This document shows positions 35,893 through 45,800 of a stretch of 64,000 nucleotides of DNA, in pieces; position 1 is the first letter of the stretch; every line of letters begins with the position of its first letter. This DNA comes from Imperialibacter sp964351395 (GTDB lineage: Bacteria; Bacteroidota; Bacteroidia; Cytophagales; Cyclobacteriaceae). The position numbers and the translations under genes were made by a program. Location of the stretch: NCBI GenBank assembly GCA_964351395.1, contig CAYGOF010000007.1, positions 1-64,000 of the forward strand, given 5' to 3'. The notes below the pieces were generated by a model. That model saw only the letters and a list, made by a program, of their open reading frames with translations. It was not told where the DNA came from and made no database searches.

Positions 35893-37893
35893 ATGAAATA
35901 CATACAACTAATTCTATTAGCAGTAATTGCTTTTTCATGTAAACCAGAGCCTCCCGTTCTTCAGCTACCACAGCTTTTCTCTGATCATATGGTGCTGCAG
36001 CAATCCACCAGCAATGCTATTTGGGGTAAGGCGAATCCGAACTCCAGCGTCAAAGTAGCAGGAAGCTGGGGTGAGTCGGTCAACGCAACTGCAGGCTCTG
36101 ATGGTAAGTGGACGGCCCAATTACCCACTCCAAAAGCAGGCGGTCCTTTCCTGCTTACAGTAACAAGAGGTGACTCCGTGATAGTATACAAGGATGTATA
36201 TGCCGGAGAAGTTTGGGTAGGATCAGGACAATCCAATATGGAGATGCCGCTCCAGGGTTGGACCAACAACCCTATAGACAATAGTGAAGCTGAAATCGCA
36301 GCGGCTCATTACCCACAGATAAGGATGTTCACAGTAAAAAGGAATGTGTCCTTTACACCACTCGACTCTCTTTCCGGGTCCTGGGAAGTAGCCACTCCAG
36401 AAAGTGCAGGAGATTTTTCAGCCACTGCATGGTTCTTTGCCAAAAAGTTAAACACCGAGCTTAATATTCCGATCGGCATTATTCACAGCAGTTGGGGCGG
36501 TACTCCAGCCCAGGCCTGGACGACGGCCAAGTACCTTGAGCAAGTGCCGACGTATGAAGGGATCTCCAAAACATTGAATGGCTATGAAGCTTATTACGAT
36601 TCGGTGAAAACCGCCTACAAAAAGCTGGAAAAAACAGCCATCGACCTAAGTGCCAAAAAACCATTTGAAAACATTGCCTTCGATGACCAGGGTTTTGAAG
36701 CCATCGATTTTGATGATAGCGCCTGGAAGTCATTGATCGTTCCCGGAGTGTGGGAAAGCCAATGGATGGGTAATTTTGATGGTGTTGCCTGGCTAAGGAA
36801 ATCGTTTGAGTTAACCGCAAAGCAAGCATCGTCTTCTTCTTTGGAATTATTTCTTGGCAGTATCGACGATATGGACATCACTTATGTTAACGGTGCCAAA
36901 GTTGGAGCGATCGAAGAAACAGGCAGGTGGCAGGAAGAAAGAATTTATACCCTGCCTTCCGGCCTACTAAAAGAAGGAAAAAATACTATCGCAGTAAAAG
37001 TATTTGATACTGCTGGCGGCGGAGGCATTTACGGGTCCGACGACATAGGTATCAGGGCAAAGGGTTCTAATCAATTCATCGTTTCTTTTAAGGGAGATTG
37101 GAAAGCAAAGCCAGTTGCAGAAAGTATATTTAGTGGAAGCATAGTGCCTATTGCCAGGGATGTTTTGGCTCCTTCAAAAAAGCCCGCGATTCAATTGACA
37201 GCTTACTCTCCAACCACCTTGTATAATGCAATGATCAACCCAATTATTCCCTACGGAATTAAAGGCGCCATTTGGTACCAGGGTGAATCAAACGTCGGCG
37301 CTGCTGAAGTATATCGCACACTCTTTCCCACGATGATCAAGAACTGGCGTAACGACTGGGGACTGGGTCCATTTCCCTTCTATTACGTGCAAATTGCACC
37401 CTTTAAATATGGAAGAAGCGACGACCTGGCTGCGCAATTGAGAGATGCTCAAACCAACACACTGTCATTAGAAAATACGGGTATGGCGGTGATCATGGAT
37501 GTAGGTGATCCTGCGGATATCCACCCAGCCAATAAGAAAGATGTAGGGGAGCGACTTGCTTTGTGGGCTTTGGCGAAAGACTACGGAGTAGCTACCGAAT
37601 ACACTGGCCCTATGTATGAGTCGATGAAAATTGACGGTAACAAGGTGCTGGTAAGCTTCACGCACGCCAATGGACTGACCTTTCAAGGATCACCAGGTTT
37701 CGTGGAAGTAGCAGGCCCTGATGGGACTTTCATTGATGCCAACGTACAAATCGAAAATAACCAAATGATCGCTTATAGTGCCAAAGTGCCGAACCCTACT
37801 GCCATTCGCTACGGTTGGTGCGAAGCCTGTGAGCCAAATTTATTTAATAGCGCGGGTTTACCTGCTATTCCCTTTAACTCTAAATCGAAGTAA
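35893..37893 (+). CDS. Sialate O-acetylesterase-family carbohydrate esterase
   Basis: A 666-residue lipoprotein (lipobox AFSC, Cys16). The SGNH-type esterase has VWVGSGQSNMEMP with the nucleophilic serine in GQSN and a later HPANKKDVGERLA with the catalytic His. Between the two halves of the esterase lies an inserted jelly-roll domain (about 270-390) of the GH2 sugar-binding type (IDDMDITYVNGAKVG). The family name is sialate O-acetylesterase, but in Bacteroidota such proteins near GH67 genes act as acetyl-xylan or 4-O-methylglucuronoyl-side-chain esterases. The following alpha-glucuronidase gene starts 1 bp after the stop, supporting xylan use. Confidence 0.88.
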   Translation: MKYIQLILLAVIAFSCKPEPPVLQLPQLFSDHMVLQQSTSNAIWGKANPNSSVKVAGSWGESVNATAGSDGKWTAQLPTPKAGGPFLLTVTRGDSVIVYKDVYAGEVWVGSGQSNMEMPLQGWTNNPIDNSEAEIAAAHYPQIRMFTVKRNVSFTPLDSLSGSWEVATPESAGDFSATAWFFAKKLNTELNIPIGIIHSSWGGTPAQAWTTAKYLEQVPTYEGISKTLNGYEAYYDSVKTAYKKLEKTAIDLSAKKPFENIAFDDQGFEAIDFDDSAWKSLIVPGVWESQWMGNFDGVAWLRKSFELTAKQASSSSLELFLGSIDDMDITYVNGAKVGAIEETGRWQEERIYTLPSGLLKEGKNTIAVKVFDTAGGGGIYGSDDIGIRAKGSNQFIVSFKGDWKAKPVAESIFSGSIVPIARDVLAPSKKPAIQLTAYSPTTLYNAMINPIIPYGIKGAIWYQGESNVGAAEVYRTLFPTMIKNWRNDWGLGPFPFYYVQIAPFKYGRSDDLAAQLRDAQTNTLSLENTGMAVIMDVGDPADIHPANKKDVGERLALWALAKDYGVATEYTGPMYESMKIDGNKVLVSFTHANGLTFQGSPGFVEVAGPDGTFIDANVQIENNQMIAYSAKVPNPTAIRYGWCEACEPNLFNSAGLPAIPFNSKSK

Positions 37894-37894
37894 C

Positions 37895-40156
37895 GTGAAG
37901 TTGAGAAAAGAAATCTACCTCCTATTTGTGCTTTTACTCACAGGTTTTGCCGGTACAGCCGAGGACGGCTACAATTTATGGATGCGATATGAAGCAATTG
38001 AAGACCAGGCGTTATTAAATAGCTATCGTCAGCAAATATCTGGCTTTGTGGTAGAAGGTTACTCCCCTAGCCTGGAAGTCATCAAAAAAGAATTGACCAA
38101 TGGACTTGGTGGCCTGTTAGATAAGCCCATTGCATTTGGCAGTCCTTATGGCAAACAAGGCTGGATCATCGCAGGTACGCCGGAAGGATCCGGCATTGTA
38201 GCAGGCCTCAACCTTACAGACGAACTTAAACCGCTCGGCTCGGAAGGTTACTTGCTCTCCAATAGAAAAGTGCGGGGGATCAATACGCTTATTATCGCAG
38301 GAAACACTGAGACAGCCGTGCTTTATGGTACTTTCCACCTGTTGCGGCTCATTCAAACCCATCAAGCACTTGACAACGAGTTTACCATTACTGAGTCCCC
38401 AAAAATACAGCACCGTGTACTCAATCATTGGGACAACCTTGATCGAACCGTAGAAAGAGGTTATGCCGGTTTTTCATTGTGGAAGTGGCATCTTCTACCA
38501 GGTTATATCGACCCTCGCTATATAGACTATGCCAGGGCATGTGCTTCCATAGGCATCAATGGAACGGCCATTACCAATGTCAATGCTAAAGCGGTAGTGC
38601 TCACGCCTATGTATTTGGAAAAAGTAAAGGCGCTTGCTGACGTATTTCGCCCATACGGGCTAAAGGTATTTCTGACGGCTCGGTTCAGTGCCCCCATTGA
38701 AATAGGGGGACTTGAAACTGCTGATCCACTCGATCCAAAAGTGCAACAATGGTGGAAAGACAAAGTCACTGAGATTTACCAATATGTGCCCGACTTTGGA
38801 GGCTTTACTGTGAAAGCCAACTCTGAAGGGCAGCCCGGGCCACAAAATTACGCCCGAAGTCATGCTGATGGAGCCAATATGCTGGCGGATGCAGTCGCCC
38901 CCCATGGCGGTATTGTCATGTGGAGAGCATTTGTATACAGCAATGAACAACCTGTAGACCGGGCCAAACAAGCCTATGATGAATTCAAACCGCTTGATGG
39001 TAGCTTCAGAAAAAACGTGATGGTGCAAGTGAAAAATGGCGCCATCGACTTTCAGCCGAGAGAGCCCTTCCACCCCCTTTTTGGCGCTTTGCCGAAGACA
39101 CCGATCATGGCCGAATTCCAAATCACACAGGAGTACCTGGGACAGGCCACCAACCTTTGTTACCTGGCACCCTTGTTCAAAGAAACACTGGATGCGGATA
39201 CCTATGTCAGGGGTGGGAATCAGGCGACTCCACGGCCAAACACCCAGGAAGCAAGACCTCCCATTCAGCCGAACAGGCCCCCATTACCGGTTGCGATGAC
39301 TACTTCAGTGCCATTGGCCACCGTGGCAAAAGTGGTAGATGGCAGCCTCGACCAACAGCCAATTTCAGGCATTGCTGGAGTTACCAATATAGGGGACGAC
39401 CGTAACTGGACAGGACATCCTTTTGGACAGGCCAACTGGTTTGCTTTTGGCCGATTGGCCTGGAACCATGAATTGAGTTCAGAGCACATAGCCAACGAGT
39501 GGATTAAAATGACATTTAACAATGACCCAACATTCATTGATCCAATTAAGGAGATGATGTTGACTTCTCGGGAAACAGTGGTGAATTATTCAACCCCTCT
39601 GGGGCTTCACCATATCATGGGCGCCGGCCATCATTATGGTCCGGGGCCCTGGGTAAGTAGAATGTCACGAGCCGACTGGACCTCGGTGTATTACCACAAA
39701 GCTGATTCGTTAGGTATTGGCTTTGACCGCACAGCCACCGGCAGCAATGCACTTGAGCAATATGCTCCTTTAGCCGCCAAGGTATGGGAGAACCCGACTA
39801 ATTGCCCAGACAAAGACCTGCTTTGGTTCCATCATTTAGCATGGGATTTCAAAATGAAATCGGGCAAGACCTTGTGGGATGAAATTGCGCTTCATTACCA
39901 AAAGGGAGTTGATGAAGTAAGGCAAATGCAGCAAACGTGGAAAGAACAGCAAAAAAAAGTGGATCCTGAGCGCTGGAAGCATGTGAATATGTTGCTTGCG
40001 ATACAGGAAAAAGAAGCTGTTTGGTGGAGAAATTCCTGCCTGTTGTATTTTCAAACATTCTCCAAAAAGCCGTTGCCAAAGGGCGTTGAAAAGAGCGACA
40101 AAACGCTGGAGTACTATATGGGCTTGAACTTCCCTTACGCACCAGGACGCGGGTAA
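37895..40156 (+). CDS. aguA: Alpha-glucuronidase, glycoside hydrolase family 67
   Basis: A protein of about 753 residues from the GTG at 37895, just past the esterase stop; an ATG at 37778 lies inside the esterase gene and would give an unlikely leader. A signal-like stretch follows (YLLFVLLLTGFAG). It removes (4-O-methyl)-D-glucuronic acid from xylo-oligosaccharides. Diagnostic GH67 stretches are GINGTAITNVNA, PDFGGFTVKANSEGQPGPQ, SHADGANMLADAVAPHGG and MGAGHHYGPGPWV. Its catalytic carboxylates lie within these blocks. It is co-transcribed with the esterase; a GIY-YIG gene separates it from mannonate dehydratase, the next step in glucuronate use. Confidence 0.94.
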   Translation: MKLRKEIYLLFVLLLTGFAGTAEDGYNLWMRYEAIEDQALLNSYRQQISGFVVEGYSPSLEVIKKELTNGLGGLLDKPIAFGSPYGKQGWIIAGTPEGSGIVAGLNLTDELKPLGSEGYLLSNRKVRGINTLIIAGNTETAVLYGTFHLLRLIQTHQALDNEFTITESPKIQHRVLNHWDNLDRTVERGYAGFSLWKWHLLPGYIDPRYIDYARACASIGINGTAITNVNAKAVVLTPMYLEKVKALADVFRPYGLKVFLTARFSAPIEIGGLETADPLDPKVQQWWKDKVTEIYQYVPDFGGFTVKANSEGQPGPQNYARSHADGANMLADAVAPHGGIVMWRAFVYSNEQPVDRAKQAYDEFKPLDGSFRKNVMVQVKNGAIDFQPREPFHPLFGALPKTPIMAEFQITQEYLGQATNLCYLAPLFKETLDADTYVRGGNQATPRPNTQEARPPIQPNRPPLPVAMTTSVPLATVAKVVDGSLDQQPISGIAGVTNIGDDRNWTGHPFGQANWFAFGRLAWNHELSSEHIANEWIKMTFNNDPTFIDPIKEMMLTSRETVVNYSTPLGLHHIMGAGHHYGPGPWVSRMSRADWTSVYYHKADSLGIGFDRTATGSNALEQYAPLAAKVWENPTNCPDKDLLWFHHLAWDFKMKSGKTLWDEIALHYQKGVDEVRQMQQTWKEQQKKVDPERWKHVNMLLAIQEKEAVWWRNSCLLYFQTFSKKPLPKGVEKSDKTLEYYMGLNFPYAPGRG

Positions 40157-40209
40157 ATAATGTTAGCTTATGTCACAATGATCTCAGCTAGTGTCACCCT
40201 GATCCTGTA

Positions 40210-40301
40210 GTTGGTGTCATTATCTGATTGTAGCTCTTGTCATCCTTAGCCTATCGTTGGTGTCATTATCGGATCGTAGCTCTTGTCATCCTGAGCCTGT
40301 C
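40210..40301. repeat. Two tandem 46-bp repeats
   Basis: Units 40210-40255 and 40256-40301 both begin GTTGGTGTCATTATC and end CATCCT-AGCCT-TC, differing at a handful of positions. A shorter decayed unit (TGTCACCCTGATCCTGTA) precedes them near 40190. The second unit runs into the hairpin and inverted repeat next to the GIY-YIG gene. Confidence 0.85.
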
Positions 40302-40317
40302 GAAGGGCGACAAGAGC
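40279..40317. repeat. Hairpin GCTCTTGTC / GACAAGAGC
   Basis: Nine-bp perfect arms (40279-40287 and 40309-40317) enclose the core ATCCTGAGCCTGTCGAAGGG. This places the interspersed core in a stem-loop just 20 bp before the GIY-YIG start. Confidence 0.75.
40284..40305 (+). repeat. Left inverted-repeat core TGTCATCCTGAGCCTGTCGA
   Basis: This 22-bp sequence (ending GAAG) is matched in inverted orientation at 40655-40676 with two differences. The TGAGCCTGTCGAAG core is a sequence I have seen often in intergenic DNA of many Bacteroidota. Confidence 0.85.
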
Positions 40318-40337
40318 GGTTTTAGTCAACGAGAATT

Positions 40338-40595
40338 ATGAATCAATACACTGTCTATATTCTTAAATGCTCTGATGGCAGCTACTACACAGGTGTGACG
40401 AATGACATTGAAAGAAGGCTTTATGAGCATCAAATTGGGGATGACAGCAAGTCATATACATTCAAAAGACGACCAGTTGAAGTGGTATTTATGGAGCACT
40501 TCAACGACATTACCAAAGCTATCGCCTTTGAAAAGCAATTAAAAGGGTGGAGCAGGGCCAAAAAAAGAGGCCCTTATGAAAGAAGATTGGGCTAG
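40338..40595 (+). CDS. Small GIY-YIG nuclease-family protein, C-terminus frameshifted
   Basis: An 85-residue single-domain protein of the short UvrC-like type. It has YTVYILKCSDGSYYTGVT (residues 4-21, the VYI...YTG version of the GIY-YIG motif), the catalytic-region arginines in IERRLYEH, and VVFMEHFNDITKAIAFEKQLKGW with the metal-binding Glu. The last nine residues (after RAKK) do not fit the family; reading with one A fewer in the A7 run at 40560-40566 gives EALMKEDWASLIALSKNN and a stop at 40639-40641, the normal family ending. The gene is bracketed by inverted repeats and interrupts the xylan genes. It may nick DNA or aid repeat spread; no role is known. Confidence 0.85.
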   Translation: MNQYTVYILKCSDGSYYTGVTNDIERRLYEHQIGDDSKSYTFKRRPVEVVFMEHFNDITKAIAFEKQLKGWSRAKKRGPYERRLG

Positions 40596-40654
40596 CTTAA
40601 TAGCGCTTTCCAAAAATAATCAGTCAAATGATGATAAATGAAGCTTCGAAAGGG

Positions 40655-40676
40655 CTTCGACAGGCTCAGCCTGACA
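40655..40676 (-). repeat. Right inverted-repeat core (CTTCGACAGGCTCAGCCTGA)
   Basis: Inverted partner of 40284-40305, with 20 of 22 bases complementary. It lies 14 bp past the restored GIY-YIG stop codon, so the two copies tightly bracket the gene. Confidence 0.85.
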
Positions 40677-40760
40677 TTTTCGTAAATTTTTAAAATCCCG
40701 GTTTGGTAACTGATACTTTAAAATGTTATTTCACAAACTCTGGAAACAACATCAAAGAAT

Positions 40761-41933
40761 ATGAAATACCTAATGGAACACACAATGCGGTGGTACGGAC
40801 CTAAGGACCCCGTGAGTTTATCTGACATTCGACAGGCTGGCTGTACCGGCGTTGTTACTGCGCTTCATCATATACCAGTAGGCGATATATGGACGGTGGA
40901 AGAAATCACTGAACGCCGCAAGGAAGTAGAAGCGGCTGGCCTCACCTGGACAGTGATAGAAAGCCTTCCAGTTTCTGAAGACATTAAAAAGCAAATCGGA
41001 GACTACAAACTCCATATTGAAAACTACAAAGTCAGTCTTAAAAATGTAGCCAAATGTGGATTGAAGGTTGTGACCTACAACTTCATGCCAATTCTTGATT
41101 GGATGCGCACTGACCTGGCCTACACCATGCCGGACGGCAGCAAAGCCCTTAGATTTGAAAAGTCGGCGTTTATTGCTTTCGACCTTTGCATGCTGAAAAG
41201 GCCCAATGCTGAAAAAGATTATACTACTGACGAAATAAGTAAAGCCAAAAAGAGATTCGCCTCCATGTCGGAGTCGGAGAAAGACATGCTTTTCAGTAAT
41301 GCGCTTCAAGGACTCCCAGGTAGTGAAGAAAGCTTTACTGTACCACAAATCCTAAATGCACTAAAGACATACGAGGGCATTGATCGCGCCAAACTTAAGC
41401 AGCACCTGTTCTATTTCTTACAGCAAGTGGTGCCAGTAGCAGAGGCTGAGGGGCTGAAAATGGCTATACACCCTGATGATCCCCCATACCCAATTCTAAG
41501 TTTACCAAGAATTGTAAGCACCGAACAAGACGCACTGGATTTAATTAACGCTGCGCCTTCTCCTGCTAATGGACTGTGTTTCTGTACTGGATCGTACGGT
41601 GTCAGACCGGACAATGACTTGCCTGGAATGGTACAAAGACTAGGCGAGCATATTCACTTCCTGCATTTGCGCAGTACCAGAAGAGACGAAGAAGGCAATT
41701 TCTTTGAGGCTGATCACCTGGATGGTGATGTAGATATGTATGCCGTTGTCAAGGAAATTATTCAGGTAATGAGAAAACGCAAAGTATCTATTCCGATGCG
41801 CCCTGACCATGGGCACCAGATGTTGGACGATTTACATAAGAGAACTAACCCTGGCTATACCGGTATCGGAAGATTGAGGGGATTGGCAGAATTGAGGGGG
41901 TTGGAATTGGGTGTAGATAGGAGTTTACTATAA
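40761..41933 (+). CDS. uxuA: Mannonate dehydratase
   Basis: A 390-residue cytoplasmic enzyme that converts D-mannonate to 2-keto-3-deoxygluconate in D-glucuronate breakdown. The N-terminus MRWYGPKDPVSLSDIRQAGC and the internal HIPVGDIWTVEEI, MAIHPDDPPYPILSLPRIVS, FCTGSYGVRPDNDLPGM and IPMRPDHGHQMLDD are diagnostic for the UxuA TIM barrel, including metal-binding Cys, His and Asp residues. Length matches the family. Its place after an alpha-glucuronidase gene fits use of released glucuronate. Other enzymes of the route (UxaC, UxuB, KdgK) are not in the window. Confidence 0.95.
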   Translation: MKYLMEHTMRWYGPKDPVSLSDIRQAGCTGVVTALHHIPVGDIWTVEEITERRKEVEAAGLTWTVIESLPVSEDIKKQIGDYKLHIENYKVSLKNVAKCGLKVVTYNFMPILDWMRTDLAYTMPDGSKALRFEKSAFIAFDLCMLKRPNAEKDYTTDEISKAKKRFASMSESEKDMLFSNALQGLPGSEESFTVPQILNALKTYEGIDRAKLKQHLFYFLQQVVPVAEAEGLKMAIHPDDPPYPILSLPRIVSTEQDALDLINAAPSPANGLCFCTGSYGVRPDNDLPGMVQRLGEHIHFLHLRSTRRDEEGNFFEADHLDGDVDMYAVVKEIIQVMRKRKVSIPMRPDHGHQMLDDLHKRTNPGYTGIGRLRGLAELRGLELGVDRSLL

Positions 41934-41953
41934 GTTAATCTTCACCACTTGAT

Positions 41954-41979
41954 GGAAACTGGTCGCAAAGCCAGTTTCC
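41954..41979. terminator. Bidirectional terminator between uxuA and the Uma2 gene
   Basis: Perfect arms GGAAACTGG (41954-41962) and CCAGTTTCC (41971-41979), 8-bp loop, followed by GTTTCT. It fills the 50-bp gap between the two convergent stops. Confidence 0.8.
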
Positions 41980-41983
41980 GTTT

Positions 41984-42568
41984 CTACACCGTTAGTTCAC
42001 GCAGATTCAGCGCAAATCCTGGTAGCACATCTCCCCCATTTACACTTTTTTCAAATCCTTTCACTAATTCTGCTTCACGTTCAGGAACGTAAATTTTTAC
42101 AGTTTCATTAAATGGGTCAATTACCCAGCCCAGTCGACAGCCGTTATCTATCCATTCCTTCATCTTAGCATCGAGATTCTTTGGATAGTCAGACTTTGAT
42201 ACCAATTCAATAACGAAATCAGGCACCATGTGGGGAAATTTTTCTAGCTCTTCAACAGACACCGAAGCTAATCTTTCCTTACTAACCCAACCAGCATCGG
42301 GATTACGCATGGCCCCATTTGGAAGGTAAAAGTCTGTGTCTGAATCAACGACTTCTCCCAACCTGTGTTTTGAATTCCAATTACTCAATTGGACAATAAT
42401 ATTGGCATTTCTACGCCCAGTGTTAAATCCAGTGGGAGACATAATAACAATTTGACCATCTGGCTCTCGCTCGAACTTAATATTTTCATTTTCTACACAG
42501 AAGGTGTAAAACTCATCGTCAGTCATGGATTCGACCCATTTACCACCTATTGTATATTCACGAAGCAT
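41984..42568 (-). CDS. Uma2-family endonuclease-like protein (DUF820)
   Basis: A 194-residue PD-(D/E)XK-fold protein. The core is GAMRNPDAGWVSKERL, then VPDFVIELVSKSDY (PD...E-x-x, the nuclease motif) and MKEWIDNGCRLGWVIDP, the order typical for Uma2 proteins. Such proteins are common in Bacteroidota and cyanobacteria, often in many copies, and their cellular role is unknown. The expected catalytic residues look intact. It is transcribed toward uxuA and stands alone. Confidence 0.88.
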   Translation of the reverse strand: MLREYTIGGKWVESMTDDEFYTFCVENENIKFEREPDGQIVIMSPTGFNTGRRNANIIVQLSNWNSKHRLGEVVDSDTDFYLPNGAMRNPDAGWVSKERLASVSVEELEKFPHMVPDFVIELVSKSDYPKNLDAKMKEWIDNGCRLGWVIDPFNETVKIYVPEREAELVKGFEKSVNGGDVLPGFALNLRELTV

Positions 42569-42878
42569 TAAGCCAAATTTGTTTGATCAAACTAAGGTAA
42601 TGAAATATACACATTTAAACACAGCATTTATGTTCTGAAAAACTCATGTTTTGATGAATTGGCTTGATTCCTATTTTAACCTAATTCTTGAGAAAACGTA
42701 AGAAAGAAGATTCCTTAATTTCGTTTCTACTTTCTCCTCACAGCCTTATTAAATATCTATCAAGGAATAACATTAGATAAATGCAACCTGTAGAAATTTT
42801 CTCAGTGATTGATAAATAGGCTAATGTAAAAACAATTGCCCCCCTGAATCTAAATTTTTCAGAGGGCTGATTTTATAT
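42569..42878. other. Intergenic stretch of 310 bp
   Basis: AT-rich DNA between the Uma2 start and the end of the RND permease gene. Apart from the terminator at 42838-42867 I see no gene or repeat. Confidence 0.6.
42838..42867 (-). terminator. Rho-independent terminator after the RND operon
   Basis: A hairpin of GCCCCCCTGAA against TTCAGAGGGC, followed on the minus strand by AATTGTTTTT. It lies just past the stop at 42879, ending the TetR-tolC-adaptor-permease transcript. Confidence 0.8.
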
Positions 42879-45800
42879 CTAGGCAATAGTTGGCACCATA
42901 CCCATCCCCTCTTCAGGTGCTTCCTTTTTCTCCACCACAATAGACGGAGGAAGAAGTTTATATAAAACGGGGGTGACGATCCTCGATAAAATCGTCGAGC
43001 TGATCAAGCCACCAATCAGCACAATTGCCAGCGGCGAATACAATGGATTCCCTTCAAGCGCCAGCGGCGTCAAGCCACCAATAGCCGTCAGCGAAGTAAG
43101 CACAATAGGTACAAATCTTACCTCGCCAGCCTCCTGTATTGCTTTGCTCAACTCCATCCCTTCCCGACGCAACTGATTGGTAAAATCAACTAGAAGAATA
43201 GAGTTCTTTACCTCAATCCCGACCAGGGCAATCAAACCCACCGTGGCGGTAAATGAAAAGGTGTATCCTGTGATCAGCAGCATCAAAATGGCTCCAATAA
43301 TCCCTAAAGGAATAACCGAAAGCACAATCACTGAGCTTTTAAAAGTGCCAAACTCAAGTACCAAAATGCCCATGAATCCAAAGGCTGTGATCAATATGAT
43401 GGTACCCAGTCCTCCGAAACTTTCTTCTTTGCTCTCTTGCTCTCCAGCTGCACGATAAGAATATCCCCGCGGAAATTCAAATTTGTCCATTTCAGCAATA
43501 ACATCCTGGGTCACAGTTTCGACCAGGTAATCACTTTGTACAAAAGCTGTGACGGTCGCAAAGCGCTCCTTATCAAAGTGTTTAATTAAATTTGTACTGG
43601 TTTCAAACTCAAGTGATGCTATCTGGCTTAGGGGCACGGCAGCACCCTTGTAGCTATTCACGTACACCCGGTCAAATACTGTCATATCAGTAATGCTGCC
43701 TTTAGGTACCGTTACCAGCAAATCATACTCTTTTCCATTGGCATCGGTAAAATCTCCGATTGTCAATCCTGCCACTGCCATTCGAATGGCCTTATCTACT
43801 TCTGCCAAAGGAACGCCTAACATTCCGGCTTTGTCTTTATTGATCCTAAACCGAAGGTCAGTCTTTAGGGTAGCCAGAGGGTTATTGACGTAAATCGTAC
43901 CTGGCGTTTTCTTAAGTATGTTTTCCACTTGCAAGGTCAGGTTTCTGAGGGTATCAAGGTTTTCGCCAAATACCCTGATGGCTACTGGCGCTTCAATCGG
44001 CGGCCCCTGTTCAAAGTCCTTTACTTCAATTTTCGCATTAGGATAGTACATGAACTGCTTCCGCAATTGGTCAATCAGCTCTTGTTTCGCTTCCGGCCTT
44101 GTATCATTTTCCAATTGTACATAGAACTGTGAGAAATTTGATGCTTCGTTTTTTGGAATGACATTGTAATATACCTGTGGATTACCGTGGCCCACATTGG
44201 TGGTGTAGTAGGTAATCATTTCCTCCTGATCCAGTACTTTTTCAACGTAAAGGGCCACCTTGTCAGTCTCCTGTAAACTGGTACCCACCGGAGTTTCGAT
44301 ATTCACCAGGAATTGAGGCTTTTCCGAAGCAGGAAAAAGACTAAATCCAACTGAAGGAACGAGCGCAAGGGCACCCAGGAATAAGACAAATGCTATGCCG
44401 AGTGTGGCCCAGGGCCGAGCCAGGGCCTTGTCCAACAACTTGGCATAAGAACCACTAATAAGTCTTTTCAAAGCCCTGAAAAAGATATTTCCTTCTGAGG
44501 AAGTATGCGTCTTTAAGATCCTACTGGACAAAAAGGGCACGATTGTTAATGAAACAAAAAGGGAGGCGATTACTGTAGTGACCACAGCCATCGGCAAGTT
44601 ACGAATGAAGTCTCCAGCTGCTTCGGGCAAAAACAAAAGCGGTAAAAAGGCAAAGATCAAGGTAGCTGTGCAGCCCACCACCGCCAAACCAATCTGTTTG
44701 GTTGCTTCAATAGCGGCTTCTTTTTTAGCATACCCCTCGCGCAAGTACCTTTCAATGTTTTCAACCACCACAATGCTGTCATCCACGAGAATGCCAAGCG
44801 CTACGATCAGGCCAACTATGCTTAGCTGGTTGATGGTATAGCCTAGCGTATCAAGCATAAAGAGCCCGATGGCCAGAGATAGCGGGATCGAAATCATAAC
44901 TACAATAGCAGCCCTGTATCCCAGAGGTAAAAGGGTGATGGAGACAAGTAGAATAGCTATGATAAAGTCTTTCACAAAACGACTCAAACGTCGATCCACA
45001 CTGCTTGCCTGGTCAAAATTTTGCACCATCTCAATATTCGAGGGCAGGGTTTCCCTGAACTTATCTACTACAGGCTGGTACACCTCCTGCACTTTGAAGA
45101 TGTTCTGTCCTTCCTTTTGCGCTGCAGTAACCAACACTGCCCTTTTGCCATTCAAACGGGTCAAATGGTTTTCCTCTTCATAGTCGAAGGCTACGTCAGC
45201 AATGTCCTTCAGGTACACCACTTTCTCAGCTGCAGTGAAGACAATTGTGTTTTGCACTTCTTCCAGGCTGGTATAGCTTCCACTTGTTTTAATATTGAAC
45301 CTTCTACTACCCGCATTCACGCTGCCACCAGGTATATTCACGTTCTCACTTTGAATGGCGCCCAACACCACATTAAGTGGGATTTGCGCTGCGGCCATTT
45401 TTTCGAGGTTCAATGAGATCTTCACAGCAGTTTCAGGAAAACCCCAGTCCTGCACCTTCTTCAGGGATTTTACTTCTTCCAGGCGCTCCTTCAACTCGTC
45501 AGCTTGCGTTTCTAACTGACGATACGTAGCTGTTTCCGATACCAGGGCTATTTGAAGAATATTAACGTCGGTCGGCGTAAACCTGCGAATCTCGATACTG
45601 AATATATCAGCAGGTAACTCTTGTTGCACCGTATTCATTTCCCTGATCACCTCCTGATAAGCGTCGTCAGGATCTGTTTCATATTTATAATCAATGCGCA
45701 TCACCACAAGGCCATCATCCACATTGCTTACAATCCTTTTCACATCTTCCAGCTCACTGATCTTTTTCTCAATGGGATCTACTACAAGCTCCTCCATATC

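Noticed and set aside
40210..40301. Tandem 46-bp units as a CRISPR array
   Set aside because: Only two full units, directly adjacent with no spacers, no cas genes nearby.
40560..40566. Programmed -1 frameshift (dnaX-like) at the A7 run of the GIY-YIG gene
   Set aside because: The family-like C-terminus lies in the +1 frame, which a -1 shift would not reach.
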